Positions 8,211-16,712 of a stretch of 64,000 nucleotides of DNA are shown here, piece after piece. The DNA is from Micromonosporaceae bacterium KJ-029. Lineage in GTDB: Bacteria; Actinomycetota; Actinomycetes; Mycobacteriales; Micromonosporaceae. A program made the position numbers and the translations under genes. Under the pieces are notes generated by a model. That model was not told where the DNA came from. It searched no databases and worked only from the letters and a program-made list of their open reading frames with translations. The DNA is taken from NCBI GenBank assembly GCA_005402585.1, contig BIFP01000008.1:186001-250000 (forward strand), in the 5' to 3' direction. How positions within the stretch are numbered: position 1 is the stretch's first letter; each line of letters begins with the position of its first letter.

Positions 8211-9487
8211 GGGCACGACTGGCACTGCTGGTCGCCGCGGTCAGCGTGCTCATCGTGATCGCCTTCCTGGTGCCGCTGGCGCTGCTGCTGCGTGGCGCGG
8301 TCGAGGACCGGGCCACCGTACGTGCCACCGCCGACGCGCAGAGCCTCGCCCCGGTGGTCGGCACCGCCGACGCGGACACCGTCCGGCTTACCGTCGAGCG
8401 GCTCGCCGCGGAGTCCGGCCGGCCGGTCAGCGTGTTCCTGCCCGACGGCGCCGTGCTCGGCTCGTCCAGCCCGGTCACACCGGCGGTGGCATTGGCCGGG
8501 CGGGGGCGGGGGCAGAGCCTCACTGCGGAGACGTCCGACGGGCGGGAGGTGGTGATCGCGGTGCGGGGCCGGGCCGACGGCACGGCCGTCATCCGCACCG
8601 TCGTGCCGCACGCCGAGATGACCGAGGGAGTCGGCCGGGCCTGGCTGGTGCTGGCCCTGCTCGGGGTGGTGCTGGTGCTGATCGCGTTGGCCGTGGCCGA
8701 CCGGCTGGCCCGGACCCTGGTCCGCTCGATCGGCGAGCTGTCGGCGGTGTCGCACCGGCTGGCCAACGCCGAGCTGGACGCGCGGGTGAGCTCGGCCGGT
8801 CCGGCCGAGCTGCGCGAGGTGGGCGGGGCGCTCAACCATCTGGCGGGCCGCATCCAGGAGCTGCTGGTGCAGGAGCGGGAGCAGGTGGCCGACCTGTCGC
8901 ACCGGCTACGTACCCCGCTGACGGCGCTGCGCCTGGAAGCCGAGTCGCTGCGCGACCCGCAGGACGCGGCCCGGGTCACCGGGGCGGTGGACGGGCTGGA
9001 GCGGGCGGTGACCGGGCTGATCCGGCAGACCCGCTGGCGTACGCCCGCGGACGGTGCCGGGGTCACCGACGCCGTGGCGACGGTGACCGACCGGGTGGCG
9101 TTCTGGTCGGTGCTGGCCGAGGACACCGGGCGCTCGGTCGATCTCGAACTGGCGCCGGGTCCGCTGCCGGTCGGGGTACCGGCCGACGAGTTGGCGGCGG
9201 CGGTGGACGCACTGCTCGGCAACGTCTTCGCGCACACCCCCGACGGCACCCCCTTCGCCGTGCGGCTCGCACCCGTCGGCGACCAGGTGGTGTTGACGGT
9301 GGCCGACGAAGGCCCCGGCATCGCGGCCGAATCGGTACGCCGCGGCGCCAGCCAGGCCGGGTCCACCGGCCTGGGGCTGGACATCGCCCGGCGGGCGGCC
9401 CAGGCCAGCGGCGGCCGGCTGGAGCTGGGCGAACGGCCCGGCGGCGGCGCCGAGGTGGTGCTCCGGCTCGGCCCGCCGAAAGCCTGA
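8207..9487 (+). CDS. Sensor histidine kinase
   Basis: The kinase has 426 residues. TM1 is near residues 5-30 (LALLVAAVSVLIVIAFLVPL). An extracytoplasmic sensor of about 110 residues is followed by TM2 (AWLVLALLGVVLVLIALAVA), HAMP, and a HisKA box with the phospho-acceptor in DLSHRLRTPLTAL. The HATPase domain has the N box LLGNVFAHTPDG, G1 DEGPGIA and G2 GSTGLGLDIARR. It is cognate to the upstream regulator (GTGA overlap). The ligand is unknown. Confidence 0.93.
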   Translation: MRARLALLVAAVSVLIVIAFLVPLALLLRGAVEDRATVRATADAQSLAPVVGTADADTVRLTVERLAAESGRPVSVFLPDGAVLGSSSPVTPAVALAGRGRGQSLTAETSDGREVVIAVRGRADGTAVIRTVVPHAEMTEGVGRAWLVLALLGVVLVLIALAVADRLARTLVRSIGELSAVSHRLANAELDARVSSAGPAELREVGGALNHLAGRIQELLVQEREQVADLSHRLRTPLTALRLEAESLRDPQDAARVTGAVDGLERAVTGLIRQTRWRTPADGAGVTDAVATVTDRVAFWSVLAEDTGRSVDLELAPGPLPVGVPADELAAAVDALLGNVFAHTPDGTPFAVRLAPVGDQVVLTVADEGPGIAAESVRRGASQAGSTGLGLDIARRAAQASGGRLELGERPGGGAEVVLRLGPPKA

Positions 9488-9520
9488 CGGCCGTCGGACA
9501 GTCAGGCCGGAAGGGGCTTA

Positions 9521-9681
9521 GAGCGACCGGCAATAGGGCGGTGGAGGCGAGGCGGGTCCTGGCCGAGGATGGCAAGGCGGAGGAGGAGGCCATGCCGGTG
9601 TTGCATGGCCGACGACGACAACGCCGCCAGCCGAAGCGCCCGGACACGCCGCAGCCCCGCCAGTCCTATTGCCGGTCGCTC
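9521..9681. mobile_element. MITE-like element with 17-bp perfect terminal inverted repeats
   Basis: GAGCGACCGGCAATAGG at 9521-9537 is exactly inverted at 9665-9681 (18 bp if the flanking A/T pair is counted). The 161-bp unit has no coding capacity and is flanked on both sides by TTA, consistent with a 3-bp target duplication as made by some IS5-group transposases. It lies in the gap between a histidine kinase and the PepSY gene and may alter their expression. No transposase with these ends is in the window. Confidence 0.7.
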
Positions 9682-9766
9682 TTAACTCGGCCTTAGTGTT
9701 CGGACAGCGCGCAGCTATCGCGTCGGCACCGATCCTCAATGCAACAACCGAGGAGAGGTGGCAACG

Positions 9767-10288
9767 ATGAAGCGCAACCCCCTGATCCTGGCGTCGGTCG
9801 GCGGCGCGGCGGCGGTGCTCGCGGCGGCCGGGGTGTTCCTGGGCGTCGCCGCGGCCGACAACGACCGGGCGGGACAGACCACCCTGACCGCCGCGACCAG
9901 CGTCCCGACGACCGCCGGCCTCCCGGGCGACGACGCCACGCCGGACGACAGCGGCACCTCCGGCACGCCCACCGACAGCGGCACGCCGGACGACAGCGGC
10001 ACCTCCGGCACGCCCACCGACAGTGCCGCACCGGCCGCCGGGGGCGACGCGGTCAGCTGGGAGCGGGCCGGCGAGATCGCGCTGGCGCACGCCGGTGGCG
10101 GCCGGATCACCGAGGTCGAACGGGACCGGGAGCACGGACGCCCGGTCTGGGAGGTCGAGATCATCAAGGGCGGCATCGAGCACGAGATCGACATCGACCG
10201 GGAGACCGGCGCGGTGGTCAAGGCCGAGCGGGAGCCGCTCGACGACGACCACGACCGGTACGACGATGACGATCGGCACGACGACTGA
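9767..10288 (+). CDS. Secreted or membrane-anchored PepSY-domain protein
   Basis: A 173-aa protein: hydrophobic N-terminal segment (ILASVGGAAAVLAAAGVFLGVAAA), a Thr/Ser/Pro/Asp-rich linker, a PepSY domain (ALAHAGGGRITEVERDREHG ... VWEVEI ... EIDIDRETGAVV) and an Asp-rich tail (DDDHDRYDDDDRHDD) that could bind cations. The linker holds two 42-bp copies with a 45-bp period. ATG 9767 was chosen over GTG 9758 because it leaves better spacing to GGAG. It follows the two-component system; PepSY proteins are frequent targets or modulators of such systems. Confidence 0.85.
   Translation: MKRNPLILASVGGAAAVLAAAGVFLGVAAADNDRAGQTTLTAATSVPTTAGLPGDDATPDDSGTSGTPTDSGTPDDSGTSGTPTDSAAPAAGGDAVSWERAGEIALAHAGGGRITEVERDREHGRPVWEVEIIKGGIEHEIDIDRETGAVVKAEREPLDDDHDRYDDDDRHDD
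9937..10023 (+). repeat. In-frame 45-bp tandem duplication in the PepSY linker
   Basis: Bases 9937-9978 and 9982-10023 are identical over 42 bp, encoding the repeated linker PDDSGTSGTPTDSGT. The period of 45 bp preserves the frame. It is a recent duplication, probably variable in length between strains. Confidence 0.85.
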
Positions 10289-10488
10289 CAGAGATGCCCT
10301 CGGGCCGGTGACGGCCCACCGACGGCCCCCCGGCCCGGCACCCGCCGCGCCGGGGTGTGCCGCGTACGGCGGCTGTCGGAGTGCGCCACCTGCGGCGGCC
10401 AGCTCGGCGAGCTGCGGCGGCCTCGCCGGGGTATGCCGCCGGCAAGGCCGGGCCAGGTGCCGCTTTCGGCGGCCGGGCCGGTGGCGGG
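10289..10488. other. 200-bp GC-rich spacer between convergent genes
   Basis: This lies between the PepSY gene and the convergent sulfotransferase. It is dense in GGCC/CGCCGG repeats that could fold, but no clean hairpin with a T-run and no convincing coding frame was found. Confidence 0.4.
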
Positions 10489-11373
10489 TCAGCGGTCGCG
10501 GTGCAGCCAGGCGAGCAGGTCCGGCGGGGCGAGCGCGGCGGCTCGGGCCCGGTAGCGGGCCCGGGTGGCGTCGTCGAGCAGGGCGCTGCCCTGACCGGAG
10601 CGACCGGTGCGGAAGAAGGCCCGACGGTCCTTGAACACCCCGGCGGGGTCGGGCGCGAGGCGGTCGGCGCGGTCCCGCATCCGGTCGAAGGTGGCGGCCT
10701 CGACCAGGTCCGGCCCGGGCGGGTCGAGGCCCAGCAACTCGGCGAGGCGGTACATCTGCCCGTTCAGGTCGGCGGTGAGGTCGTCGTAGTGAACGAGGTG
10801 GACGTTGGGCTGGTGCCGCCGGGCCCACGCGTCACCCAGGTGCCACATGACGCCGGGCAACGAGTCCAGCTCCGCACGCGGGTCCGGATCCGCATCGATC
10901 CAGCGTACGAGCGCCTCCTCGACCGATGGCCGGGGCCGGTCCGGCTCCGGTGCCGCCGGTTGGCCGGTCAGCTCGGCGAGACGGGCCCGATCCAGGTTCG
11001 CGCCCTGGTGGTGCAGGGAGACCGCCATGTCCAGCGGGTGCCGGGCCACCACGATGTAGTGCACCCGGGGCTCGGCCGGTACGCCGTCCAGCGGGGTGTG
11101 GGTCTTGATGAAGCGGCGATGGTGCTGGGCGGCCAGCCGCTGGTACACCTGCTCCGGCGGTTCGACCAGCCAGTCCAGCCAGGGCGACAGCACACTCAAC
11201 GGCGCCGGCAGGTCCGGGGTACGCAGCACCAGCAGCGCACAGATCATCTGCATCCAGGTCGTCCCGCTCTTGGAGCGGGTGCTGATCACGATGTCACCCG
11301 GGCGGAGGGAGAAGCCCTGCCAGCGAGCGCTGTCCTCGTCGGCAGACCGGTACCGGGTCGGGGCGTCGGGCAT
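10489..11373 (-). CDS. Cytosolic-type sulfotransferase
   Basis: The PAPS-dependent sulfotransferase has 294 residues. The 5'-phosphosulfate loop is STRSKSGTTWMQ. The 3'-phosphate motif is VVARHPLDMAVSLHHQ. The C-terminal signature FKDRRAFFRTGRSGQG corresponds to the KxxxFRKGxxGDW region, with the usual Lys/Trp pattern altered. The ATG at 11373 was chosen because family members start shortly before the 5' motif. The acceptor is unknown. It is followed on the same strand (upstream) by the IS605 tnpB. Confidence 0.85.
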   Translation of the reverse strand: MPDAPTRYRSADEDSARWQGFSLRPGDIVISTRSKSGTTWMQMICALLVLRTPDLPAPLSVLSPWLDWLVEPPEQVYQRLAAQHHRRFIKTHTPLDGVPAEPRVHYIVVARHPLDMAVSLHHQGANLDRARLAELTGQPAAPEPDRPRPSVEEALVRWIDADPDPRAELDSLPGVMWHLGDAWARRHQPNVHLVHYDDLTADLNGQMYRLAELLGLDPPGPDLVEAATFDRMRDRADRLAPDPAGVFKDRRAFFRTGRSGQGSALLDDATRARYRARAAALAPPDLLAWLHRDR

Positions 11374-11518
11374 CTGGTGACGATAGTCGGGGAGCTGACA
11401 CCTGTCAGTGGAATTCGCCGCCGGCCAGCCTGAAGGGCGGGTAGGCGTTTGGCTACAGTCAGCTCCTCTGCACTGAAGGGCCGAGCTTGCGGATCGTGCT
11501 CGGTGCTGGCTGCATCGG

Positions 11519-12673
11519 TCACGCCGCGTTCGGCAGGCTGACGGCTGCCCAGTCCGTAGCACCGCGGGTGGCGATGTTGCGGGCTGCGTTCACGTCGGCG
11601 TGCTCAGCGAAGCCGCACGACGTGCATCGGAAGGTGGATTGGTTGGGGCGGTTGGCTTTGGCGACATGCCCGCAGGCGGAACAGCCCTGCGAGGTGTACG
11701 CCGGATCAACATGGACGAGTGCGAGCCCGGCGCGTGCGGCTTTGTAGGCGATGAACTGGCCGAGTTGGTGGAACGCCCACGTGTGCAGGGTGACCCGCTG
11801 GGGCCGTCGGAGCCGTACCCGGTCGCGGATGCCCGTGAGGTTCTCCAGGGCGATGCCGCGGCCGGTGCGTTCGGCCTCGGTCACGATCTGCTTGGCGATG
11901 CGATGGTTGGTGTCGGCCGCGAACCGGGCTTCCTTACGGCGGCGGGCCTTCAAGAGCCGCTTGGCCGATTTGGTGCCGATGCGTTGGAGCTTGGCCCGTA
12001 GCCGCTGGTTACGATGCCTGACCCGGTTCAAACCTTTGCCGCAGTGTCGGGTGCCGTCGTTGGTGGTGGCGATGTTCGCGATGCCCACGTCCACCCCGAG
12101 GAACCCGTCAGGCTCGGTCACGTCGACGTCTGGGATGTCGCAGGTGGCGTACAGGAACCACTTGCCGTCCCGGTGCACCAGGTCAGACTCGCCCCGCCGG
12201 TGCGCCACCAGGGTGGCGTACTGCTGCTTGGAGCAGCCGAACCGGACTCGGTTCAACCGGCCGCCGACGGCCCAGATCGACACCGTGCGGGCGGCGAGCT
12301 GCCACGACAGACACCGGTCATCGAACGGCTGCGCCGCATTGCGGCGGAACCCGATCGGCTTCGCCTCAACCTTGCGGCGGCGCTTCGACCCCGCCTTGCC
12401 GAGGTTACCGGCACGGATGTTGGCTCTCAAGGTGGCATACGCGCCAGCGACCTTGCGCGCGACGTGAATCGCCGGCTGCGCCGACAGACCCAAGGCCTTC
12501 AGACGGCCGTAGGTGAGTCGTTGCAGCGCCTGCTTCGCGAAGATCCGCCGCTGGAACGCCTCGACCGAGGCGAGGTTCGCGGCCTCGTTACACAGATCCA
12601 GCGTCGCCCGAAGCGCCGCCTCCTGGACGGCGTCCGGGTACAACCGAACCTGCACAACCAGTTTCACGTCCAC
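11519..12673 (-). mobile_element. tnpB: TnpB (OrfB) RNA-guided nuclease of an IS200/IS605-type element
   Basis: An intact 384-aa TnpB. All RuvC residues are present: D195 in GVDVGIAN, E277 in ALENLTGI, D360 in HADVNAARN. The zinc finger is complete (C331, C334, C350, C353). GTG start. Family knowledge: TnpB proteins are guided by an omega-RNA encoded at the 3' end of the gene and extending past it; that would map around 11519 down to about 11400, where CCGAGC/GCTCGG (about 11487-11510) can pair. The partner tnpA survives only as a fragment, so the element is probably immobile on its own. Element ends could not be fixed. Confidence 0.93.
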
Positions 12674-12902
12674 AATCTACCTTCTTGTCCATGTCACCAC
12701 GATGGACCCCAGACCCGCGGTCACAACCCTGGTCAGCCGACTCAAGGCCGTCTCCACCTACTACCTGCGGCAAGAATTCACCGACCGAATCAACCGGCAC
12801 ATCACGCACGACGACCTGTGGTCACCCTCGTACTTCGCCGGATCATGCGGCGGAGCACCCCTCGCCGCCATCCGCGAGTACATTGAATTATGGTGCCCGC
12901 CC
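12672..12902 (+). pseudogene. tnpA remnant (Y1 HUH transposase, C-terminal half)
   Basis: Frame +3 across this stretch reads YLLVHVTTMDPRPAVTTLVS, then LRQEF, LWSPSYFAGSCGGAPL and REYIE. This matches the C-terminal half of IS200/IS605 TnpA, including the tyrosine helix. The first half and the start codon are missing, and the HUH segment (HVHLLV in intact copies) is damaged to IYLLV. It abuts the tnpB start in the normal divergent arrangement and runs into the start of the Beta-family gene. This shows that the TnpB is a decayed IS605, not an independently acquired gene. Confidence 0.75.
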
Positions 12903-13969
12903 ACAGCGGTCGGGCGGCGGAACCGGTCTACCGCCCCATCCTCGCCGCCCGGCGGGGTGAGCTGGAGGCGCTCGGCCATCTCGACGGCGCCCTGGCCCCC
13001 ACGCTCCGCCCGATCCTGCAACTGTCCACAGCGGACGGATCTGTCGTGGATTCCATCCGCCGGCTGCCGCCGGGGCTCGTCCCCGCCGTCGACGTCAGCG
13101 CCCTGCCCGACCGTACGGAGTCCGAACTGGCCCGCTGGGGCGTACCGCTCGTGCCGGTGATCGGCTTGGCGGACGGCGAGCGGCGGCTGGCGGCACACGG
13201 CGCTGCGGCGTGGGCGCACACCGGGTGTGCCGTGGTACGGCTGCGGGTCGGCCAGGCCCGCGCCGGCCCCGACGCCACCACGGCGGTGGAGCGGGTCTGG
13301 CGGTACGCGCGGCTGGCACCCGAGCAGTGCGACCTGCTGGTCGACTGCGGTGACGTGTGTTGCCGGGCGGACGTACGAGCGACCGAGCCCCGGGTCCTGC
13401 GGGTGCTGGACTGGGCGCGACGGCACGCGTGGAGTTCGGTGAGCGTGGTGGCCGGCGGGATGCCGCCGGCCCTGTCCCGGCTGCCCACCGACGAGCCGGT
13501 ACCTCTAGACCGCTGGGACTGGCTGCTCTGGCAGCGGCTGGCCGACCTCGGCGTCGGCTTCGGCGACTACGGCGTGGCCGCCGCGGCGCCGGGTGCGGAG
13601 TTGGCCGGCGACCGCCTGCCGACCGTCCGCTACACCGGCGACGGCGCCTGGTGGGTCTACCGCTGGTCGCGCCGGGGTGGGCGCGGCGACGAGCGGGTGG
13701 CCGACCTGTGCCGCACCCTGGTGTCCGCGCCGCACTGGCCGGCGGCGGGCGCCGGCTTCTCCTGGGGCGACCACGAGATCCTGCGCCGGGCCCGGCGTGG
13801 CGCCGGGGCCGGATCGACGACCAACTGGCTGGCCTGGAGCACCTCGCACCACCTGGCCCACGTACTGGACACGCTGCGTCGGCCGGTCCACGGCGAGGCT
13901 TCGCTGCCGGGTGCGCCGCCGCCGCGCGGCCGTGCGCCACGCGGCGGTGAGACCCGCCGCGCCGGTTAG
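12890..13969 (+). CDS. Beta-family protein (phage/defence-associated, function unknown)
   Basis: A 359-aa protein. The opening VYRPILAARRGELEALGHL and the alternating beta/alpha pattern with LVPAVDVS, VPVIGL, LLVDCGDV and WSSVSVVAGGMP match Beta proteins (PF14350) known from phages and bacterial accessory loci. They look like a TIM-barrel fold. The C-terminal part has WSWGDHEILRRARRG-like and WSTSHHLAHVL segments. No catalytic assignment is possible. The start (ATG 12890) overlaps the tnpA remnant by 13 bp, so the original 5' context was probably altered by the element. A 14-bp palindrome follows the stop. Confidence 0.7.
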   Translation: MVPAHSGRAAEPVYRPILAARRGELEALGHLDGALAPTLRPILQLSTADGSVVDSIRRLPPGLVPAVDVSALPDRTESELARWGVPLVPVIGLADGERRLAAHGAAAWAHTGCAVVRLRVGQARAGPDATTAVERVWRYARLAPEQCDLLVDCGDVCCRADVRATEPRVLRVLDWARRHAWSSVSVVAGGMPPALSRLPTDEPVPLDRWDWLLWQRLADLGVGFGDYGVAAAAPGAELAGDRLPTVRYTGDGAWWVYRWSRRGGRGDERVADLCRTLVSAPHWPAAGAGFSWGDHEILRRARRGAGAGSTTNWLAWSTSHHLAHVLDTLRRPVHGEASLPGAPPPRGRAPRGGETRRAG

Positions 13970-13983
13970 CCCGGCGCGCCGGG
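13970..13983. terminator. Palindrome between convergent genes
   Basis: CCCGGCGCGCCGGG is a perfect 14-bp palindrome directly after the Beta-gene stop and before the convergent HesB-like gene. There is no loop or T-run, so termination is only a guess. Confidence 0.35.
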
Positions 13984-13997
13984 CGGGTCGGGCGGCG

Positions 13998-14279
13998 TCA
14001 CTGCTTCTCGGTGAACCCGAACTGCACGATGCCCTCGTCGTCGACGGTGGCGTCGACCGAGGCGTCGCCAAGCAGGTCGGCGGCGTCGGAGTCGAGGAAG
14101 ATCCGGGCGCCCTGGTTGTCGACCACCTGGTCGCCCTCGATCGGCGCGGCGACCAGCTCGACGCTTAGCGATCCGGCCGCGGTGTCCGCGGCGATGCGTA
14201 CGCCGCCATCCTCGGCGACGTCCTGCTGGGTGGCGAGGTCACGGATCACCATGACGGCGTTCTCGGTCATCGTGAGCAT
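13998..14279 (-). CDS. HesB/IscA-like protein without cysteines
   Basis: The protein has 93 residues. The fold-defining sequence follows the HesB/IscA family: a helix (MTENAVMVIRDLATQ), GGVRIA, SLSVELVAAPIEGDQVVDNQG, and RIFLDSDAADLL. The usual Cys ligands (C...CGC) are absent; the protein contains no cysteine at all, and the C-terminus reads GIVQFGF where CGCG would be. Such proteins are commonly annotated as Fe-S assembly proteins, but this one cannot bind a cluster in the usual way. ATG 14279 was chosen at MLTMTEN. Confidence 0.8.
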   Translation of the reverse strand: MLTMTENAVMVIRDLATQQDVAEDGGVRIAADTAAGSLSVELVAAPIEGDQVVDNQGARIFLDSDAADLLGDASVDATVDDEGIVQFGFTEKQ

Positions 14280-14643
14280 GGCGGGACTCCTCGTGGGTTT
14301 CTCGGCTTCCGGTACGGACGCACGGCGTGCGAATCCGCGGGCGGGCCGGACTCGGCCCACGCACCGGCACAGGTGTGCGGTGACGGCGGCGCCTCATGCC
14401 GGCCACCTTGGCGCGTACCGCCCGGTGGTGGCCGCCCACCGTCCCATCGGGGCAGCTCAGAGCCGTCCCATTGCCCACGGTGCACGCTCTCGGAGGATCC
14501 GTCAAATAGGCCACCGTCAGTGCGACTGGTGGGCATGACGGCGCTTGGAGCGGGTATTCGACGACGCTCAGCTACCCAACGCACGGCAAAATCCTTCAGC
14601 CTCAGGTCTTCACTGGCAGATATCTCCGTGGCAGCATCGACGC
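14280..14643. other. 364-bp divergent intergenic region
   Basis: This separates the divergent HesB-like and PBP4 genes. It presumably holds both promoters. No conserved operator, RNA structure or credible small gene was recognised. Confidence 0.4.
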
Positions 14644-16227
14644 ATGCGTCGTCGTCTGTTCCCTCGGATGCTCGCGCTCGTCGCGGCCGCCGCCGTGGTG
14701 GCCACCGTCGGCGCGTCGACCGCCACCGCCGAGTCGCCGGCACCGGCGGAGACCCGGCTCGCCGCCACCATCGACGCGATCCTCGCCGATGCGCGGCTCG
14801 CCGGCGCGCAGACCTCGGTGGTGGTGCGGGACGTCACCGACGGCACGACCCTCTACCAGCGCAACGGCGACCGACGGCTGGTGCCGGCGTCGAACACCAA
14901 GCTGCTCACCTCGGCCGCCGCCCTGGCGCTGCTCGGCCCCGGGCACCGCTTCGACACCGACGTCCTGGTCCCCGGCCGGCAGCGCGGCGGGGCGGTCACC
15001 GGCGACCTGTACCTGCGCGGCGGGGGTGACCCGACCATGCTGGCCGCCGACTACGACGCGCTCGCCGCCCAGGTCGCCGCGTCCGGCGTACGGGTGGTCA
15101 CGGGCGACCTGATCGCCGACGACACCCGCTACGACAGCGCCCGCCTCGGCCCGGACTGGACCTGGGACGACGAGCCCTACTACTACGCGGCTCAGGTCAG
15201 CGCGCTGACCGTCGCGCCGGACACCGACTACGACGCGGGCACGGTCATCGTCACCGCCACCCCGGGCGCCACCGCCGGCTCCCGTCCGGTGCTGCGCACC
15301 ACCCCCGCGACCGGGTACCTCCGCTTCGACAACCGGGCCGAGACGGTGGCCGAGGGCGCGACCTCGATTTCCTTCACCCGCGCCCACGGCAGCAACACGG
15401 TCGTGGTCACCGGCCGTATCGCCGCCGGTAGCGCACCGACCAGCGACTGGGTGACGGTCTGGGAGCCCGCCGGGTACGCCGCCGACGTCTTCCGGGCTGC
15501 GCTGCGCCGGCACGGCGTCCGGGTGCAGGGGGAGACCCTGCTCGGGCGGGCCACGCCGGCCACCGCGATCCCGGTGGCCCGGCACCGGTCGATGCCCCTC
15601 GGTGATCTGATGACGCCCTTCCTCAAGCTGTCCAACAACGGTCACGCCGAGGTGCTGACCAAGGAAATCGGGCGGGTACGGGCCGACGCCGGCACCTGGC
15701 CGGCCGGGATCGCCGCCGTCACCGCGTACGTCGCCTCGGCCGGGATGGACCAGGCCGTCTTCCGCCAACGCGACGGCTCCGGGCTGTCCCGGCGCAACCT
15801 GGTCCCGGCCACCGAGTTCGTGGACCTGCTCACCGCCGTCCGCACCGAGCCCTGGTTCGACACCTGGTACGCGGCCCTGCCGGTGGCCGGCGAAGCCGAC
15901 CGCTTCGTCGGCGGTACCCTGCGCAGCCGGATGCAGGGCACCCCGGCGGCGGGCAACGTGCACGCCAAGACCGGCAGCCTGACCGGGGTGTCCAGCCTCT
16001 CGGGCTACGCCACCGATGCCGATGGCCGGCTGCTGGCGTTCTCGATCCTGCTGAACAACTACCTCGCCGCGTCGGTCAAGCCGTTGGAGGACCAGATCGC
16101 GGTGGCGCTGGCCGGCTACACCCGGCAGGACGCGGATGCGGCGCGGGTCGCGCCGCCGGCCGTACCACGGACGCCGGACGTGCCCACGGACGGCGAGTGT
16201 TCCTGGGTCAAACCGATCGCCTGCTGA
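14644..16227 (+). CDS. dacB: D-alanyl-D-alanine carboxypeptidase/endopeptidase (PBP4 type)
   Basis: The 527-aa secreted class C penicillin-binding protein (peptidase S13) trims peptidoglycan stem peptides. A signal peptide spans residues 1-29. The active-site motifs are S83-NTK86 in PASNTKLLT, S330-N-N332 in LKLSNNGHAE and K442-T-G444 in VHAKTGSLTG. The large insertion between SxxK and SxN (about 120-300) is typical of PBP4. The C-terminal tail ends SWVKPIAC, with an unpaired Cys. The start at MRRRLFPRM directly precedes the signal sequence. It is followed by repeat copy 2. Confidence 0.93.
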   Translation: MRRRLFPRMLALVAAAAVVATVGASTATAESPAPAETRLAATIDAILADARLAGAQTSVVVRDVTDGTTLYQRNGDRRLVPASNTKLLTSAAALALLGPGHRFDTDVLVPGRQRGGAVTGDLYLRGGGDPTMLAADYDALAAQVAASGVRVVTGDLIADDTRYDSARLGPDWTWDDEPYYYAAQVSALTVAPDTDYDAGTVIVTATPGATAGSRPVLRTTPATGYLRFDNRAETVAEGATSISFTRAHGSNTVVVTGRIAAGSAPTSDWVTVWEPAGYAADVFRAALRRHGVRVQGETLLGRATPATAIPVARHRSMPLGDLMTPFLKLSNNGHAEVLTKEIGRVRADAGTWPAGIAAVTAYVASAGMDQAVFRQRDGSGLSRRNLVPATEFVDLLTAVRTEPWFDTWYAALPVAGEADRFVGGTLRSRMQGTPAAGNVHAKTGSLTGVSSLSGYATDADGRLLAFSILLNNYLAASVKPLEDQIAVALAGYTRQDADAARVAPPAVPRTPDVPTDGECSWVKPIAC

Positions 16228-16246
16228 GCCGGTCGTCACCTCGTGC

Positions 16247-16300
16247 GTTAAGAGGGGGCCCTTCCTATACCCGAGGCGTTAGGAAGGGGCCCCTCCTTAC
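16247..16300 (-). repeat. Double-palindrome dispersed repeat, copy 2
   Basis: A 54-bp element in reverse orientation relative to copies 1 and 3, between the convergent PBP4 gene and the small PCRL.RWG gene. Its reverse complement starts GTAAGGAGGGGCCCCTT and ends in TTAAC. See 1718-1769 and 50484-50537. Confidence 0.85.
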
Positions 16301-16302
16301 CC

Positions 16303-16617
16303 TCAGGCGGTGGAGCCGGGTGGGACGGGCGCGGCGGGGTCGCCGCGTTCGATCAGCGCGGCGATGTCGGCGGCGTGCAGGCCACGCAGCGCGAGGACCC
16401 GGGTGCCCCAACGATGCAGGCGGCACGGGTGCGGGCTGGCGTCGTTGCGGCAGACGGTGCCACCGGACCACCTCCGGGGTGCGTGCACCACGACGGCCCG
16501 GACGGCGAACTGGGCGTCCTCGGCGGTCACGTACGGCGGCAGCGGGATATCCCGCAGTGCCGCTCCGGCCGGCTCGCCGGTGGGCGGGGACGGACGGACG
16601 GTACTGCTGCTGTTCAT
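16303..16617 (-). CDS. Small conserved protein, PCRL.RWG family, paralogue A
   Basis: The protein has 104 residues; ATG 16617 has GGAGG 8 nt upstream. The core shows VTAEDAQFAVRAVVVHAPRRW, then GGTVCRND...PHPCRLHRWG and RVLALRGLHAADIAALI. It shares this pattern with the proteins at 24150-24683 and 50207-50464. Two conserved cysteines in a C(x10-11)PCRL spacing suggest a metal site or disulfide. No signal peptide. The function is unknown. The gene begins immediately downstream of repeat copy 2. Confidence 0.7.
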   Translation of the reverse strand: MNSSSTVRPSPPTGEPAGAALRDIPLPPYVTAEDAQFAVRAVVVHAPRRWSGGTVCRNDASPHPCRLHRWGTRVLALRGLHAADIAALIERGDPAAPVPPGSTA

Positions 16618-16712
16618 CGGCCTGGCCTCCACACGGGACGGTCAAACTCGGACAGCAGGACGGTACGGTCCACCGGCTCCGGTGTGACGGACAAACTGTC
16701 CCGGCGGCTCGG

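Noticed and set aside
13970..13983. Palindrome as a replication or recombination site
   Set aside because: No flanking repeats or other features; a GC palindrome of 14 bp is common at this base composition.
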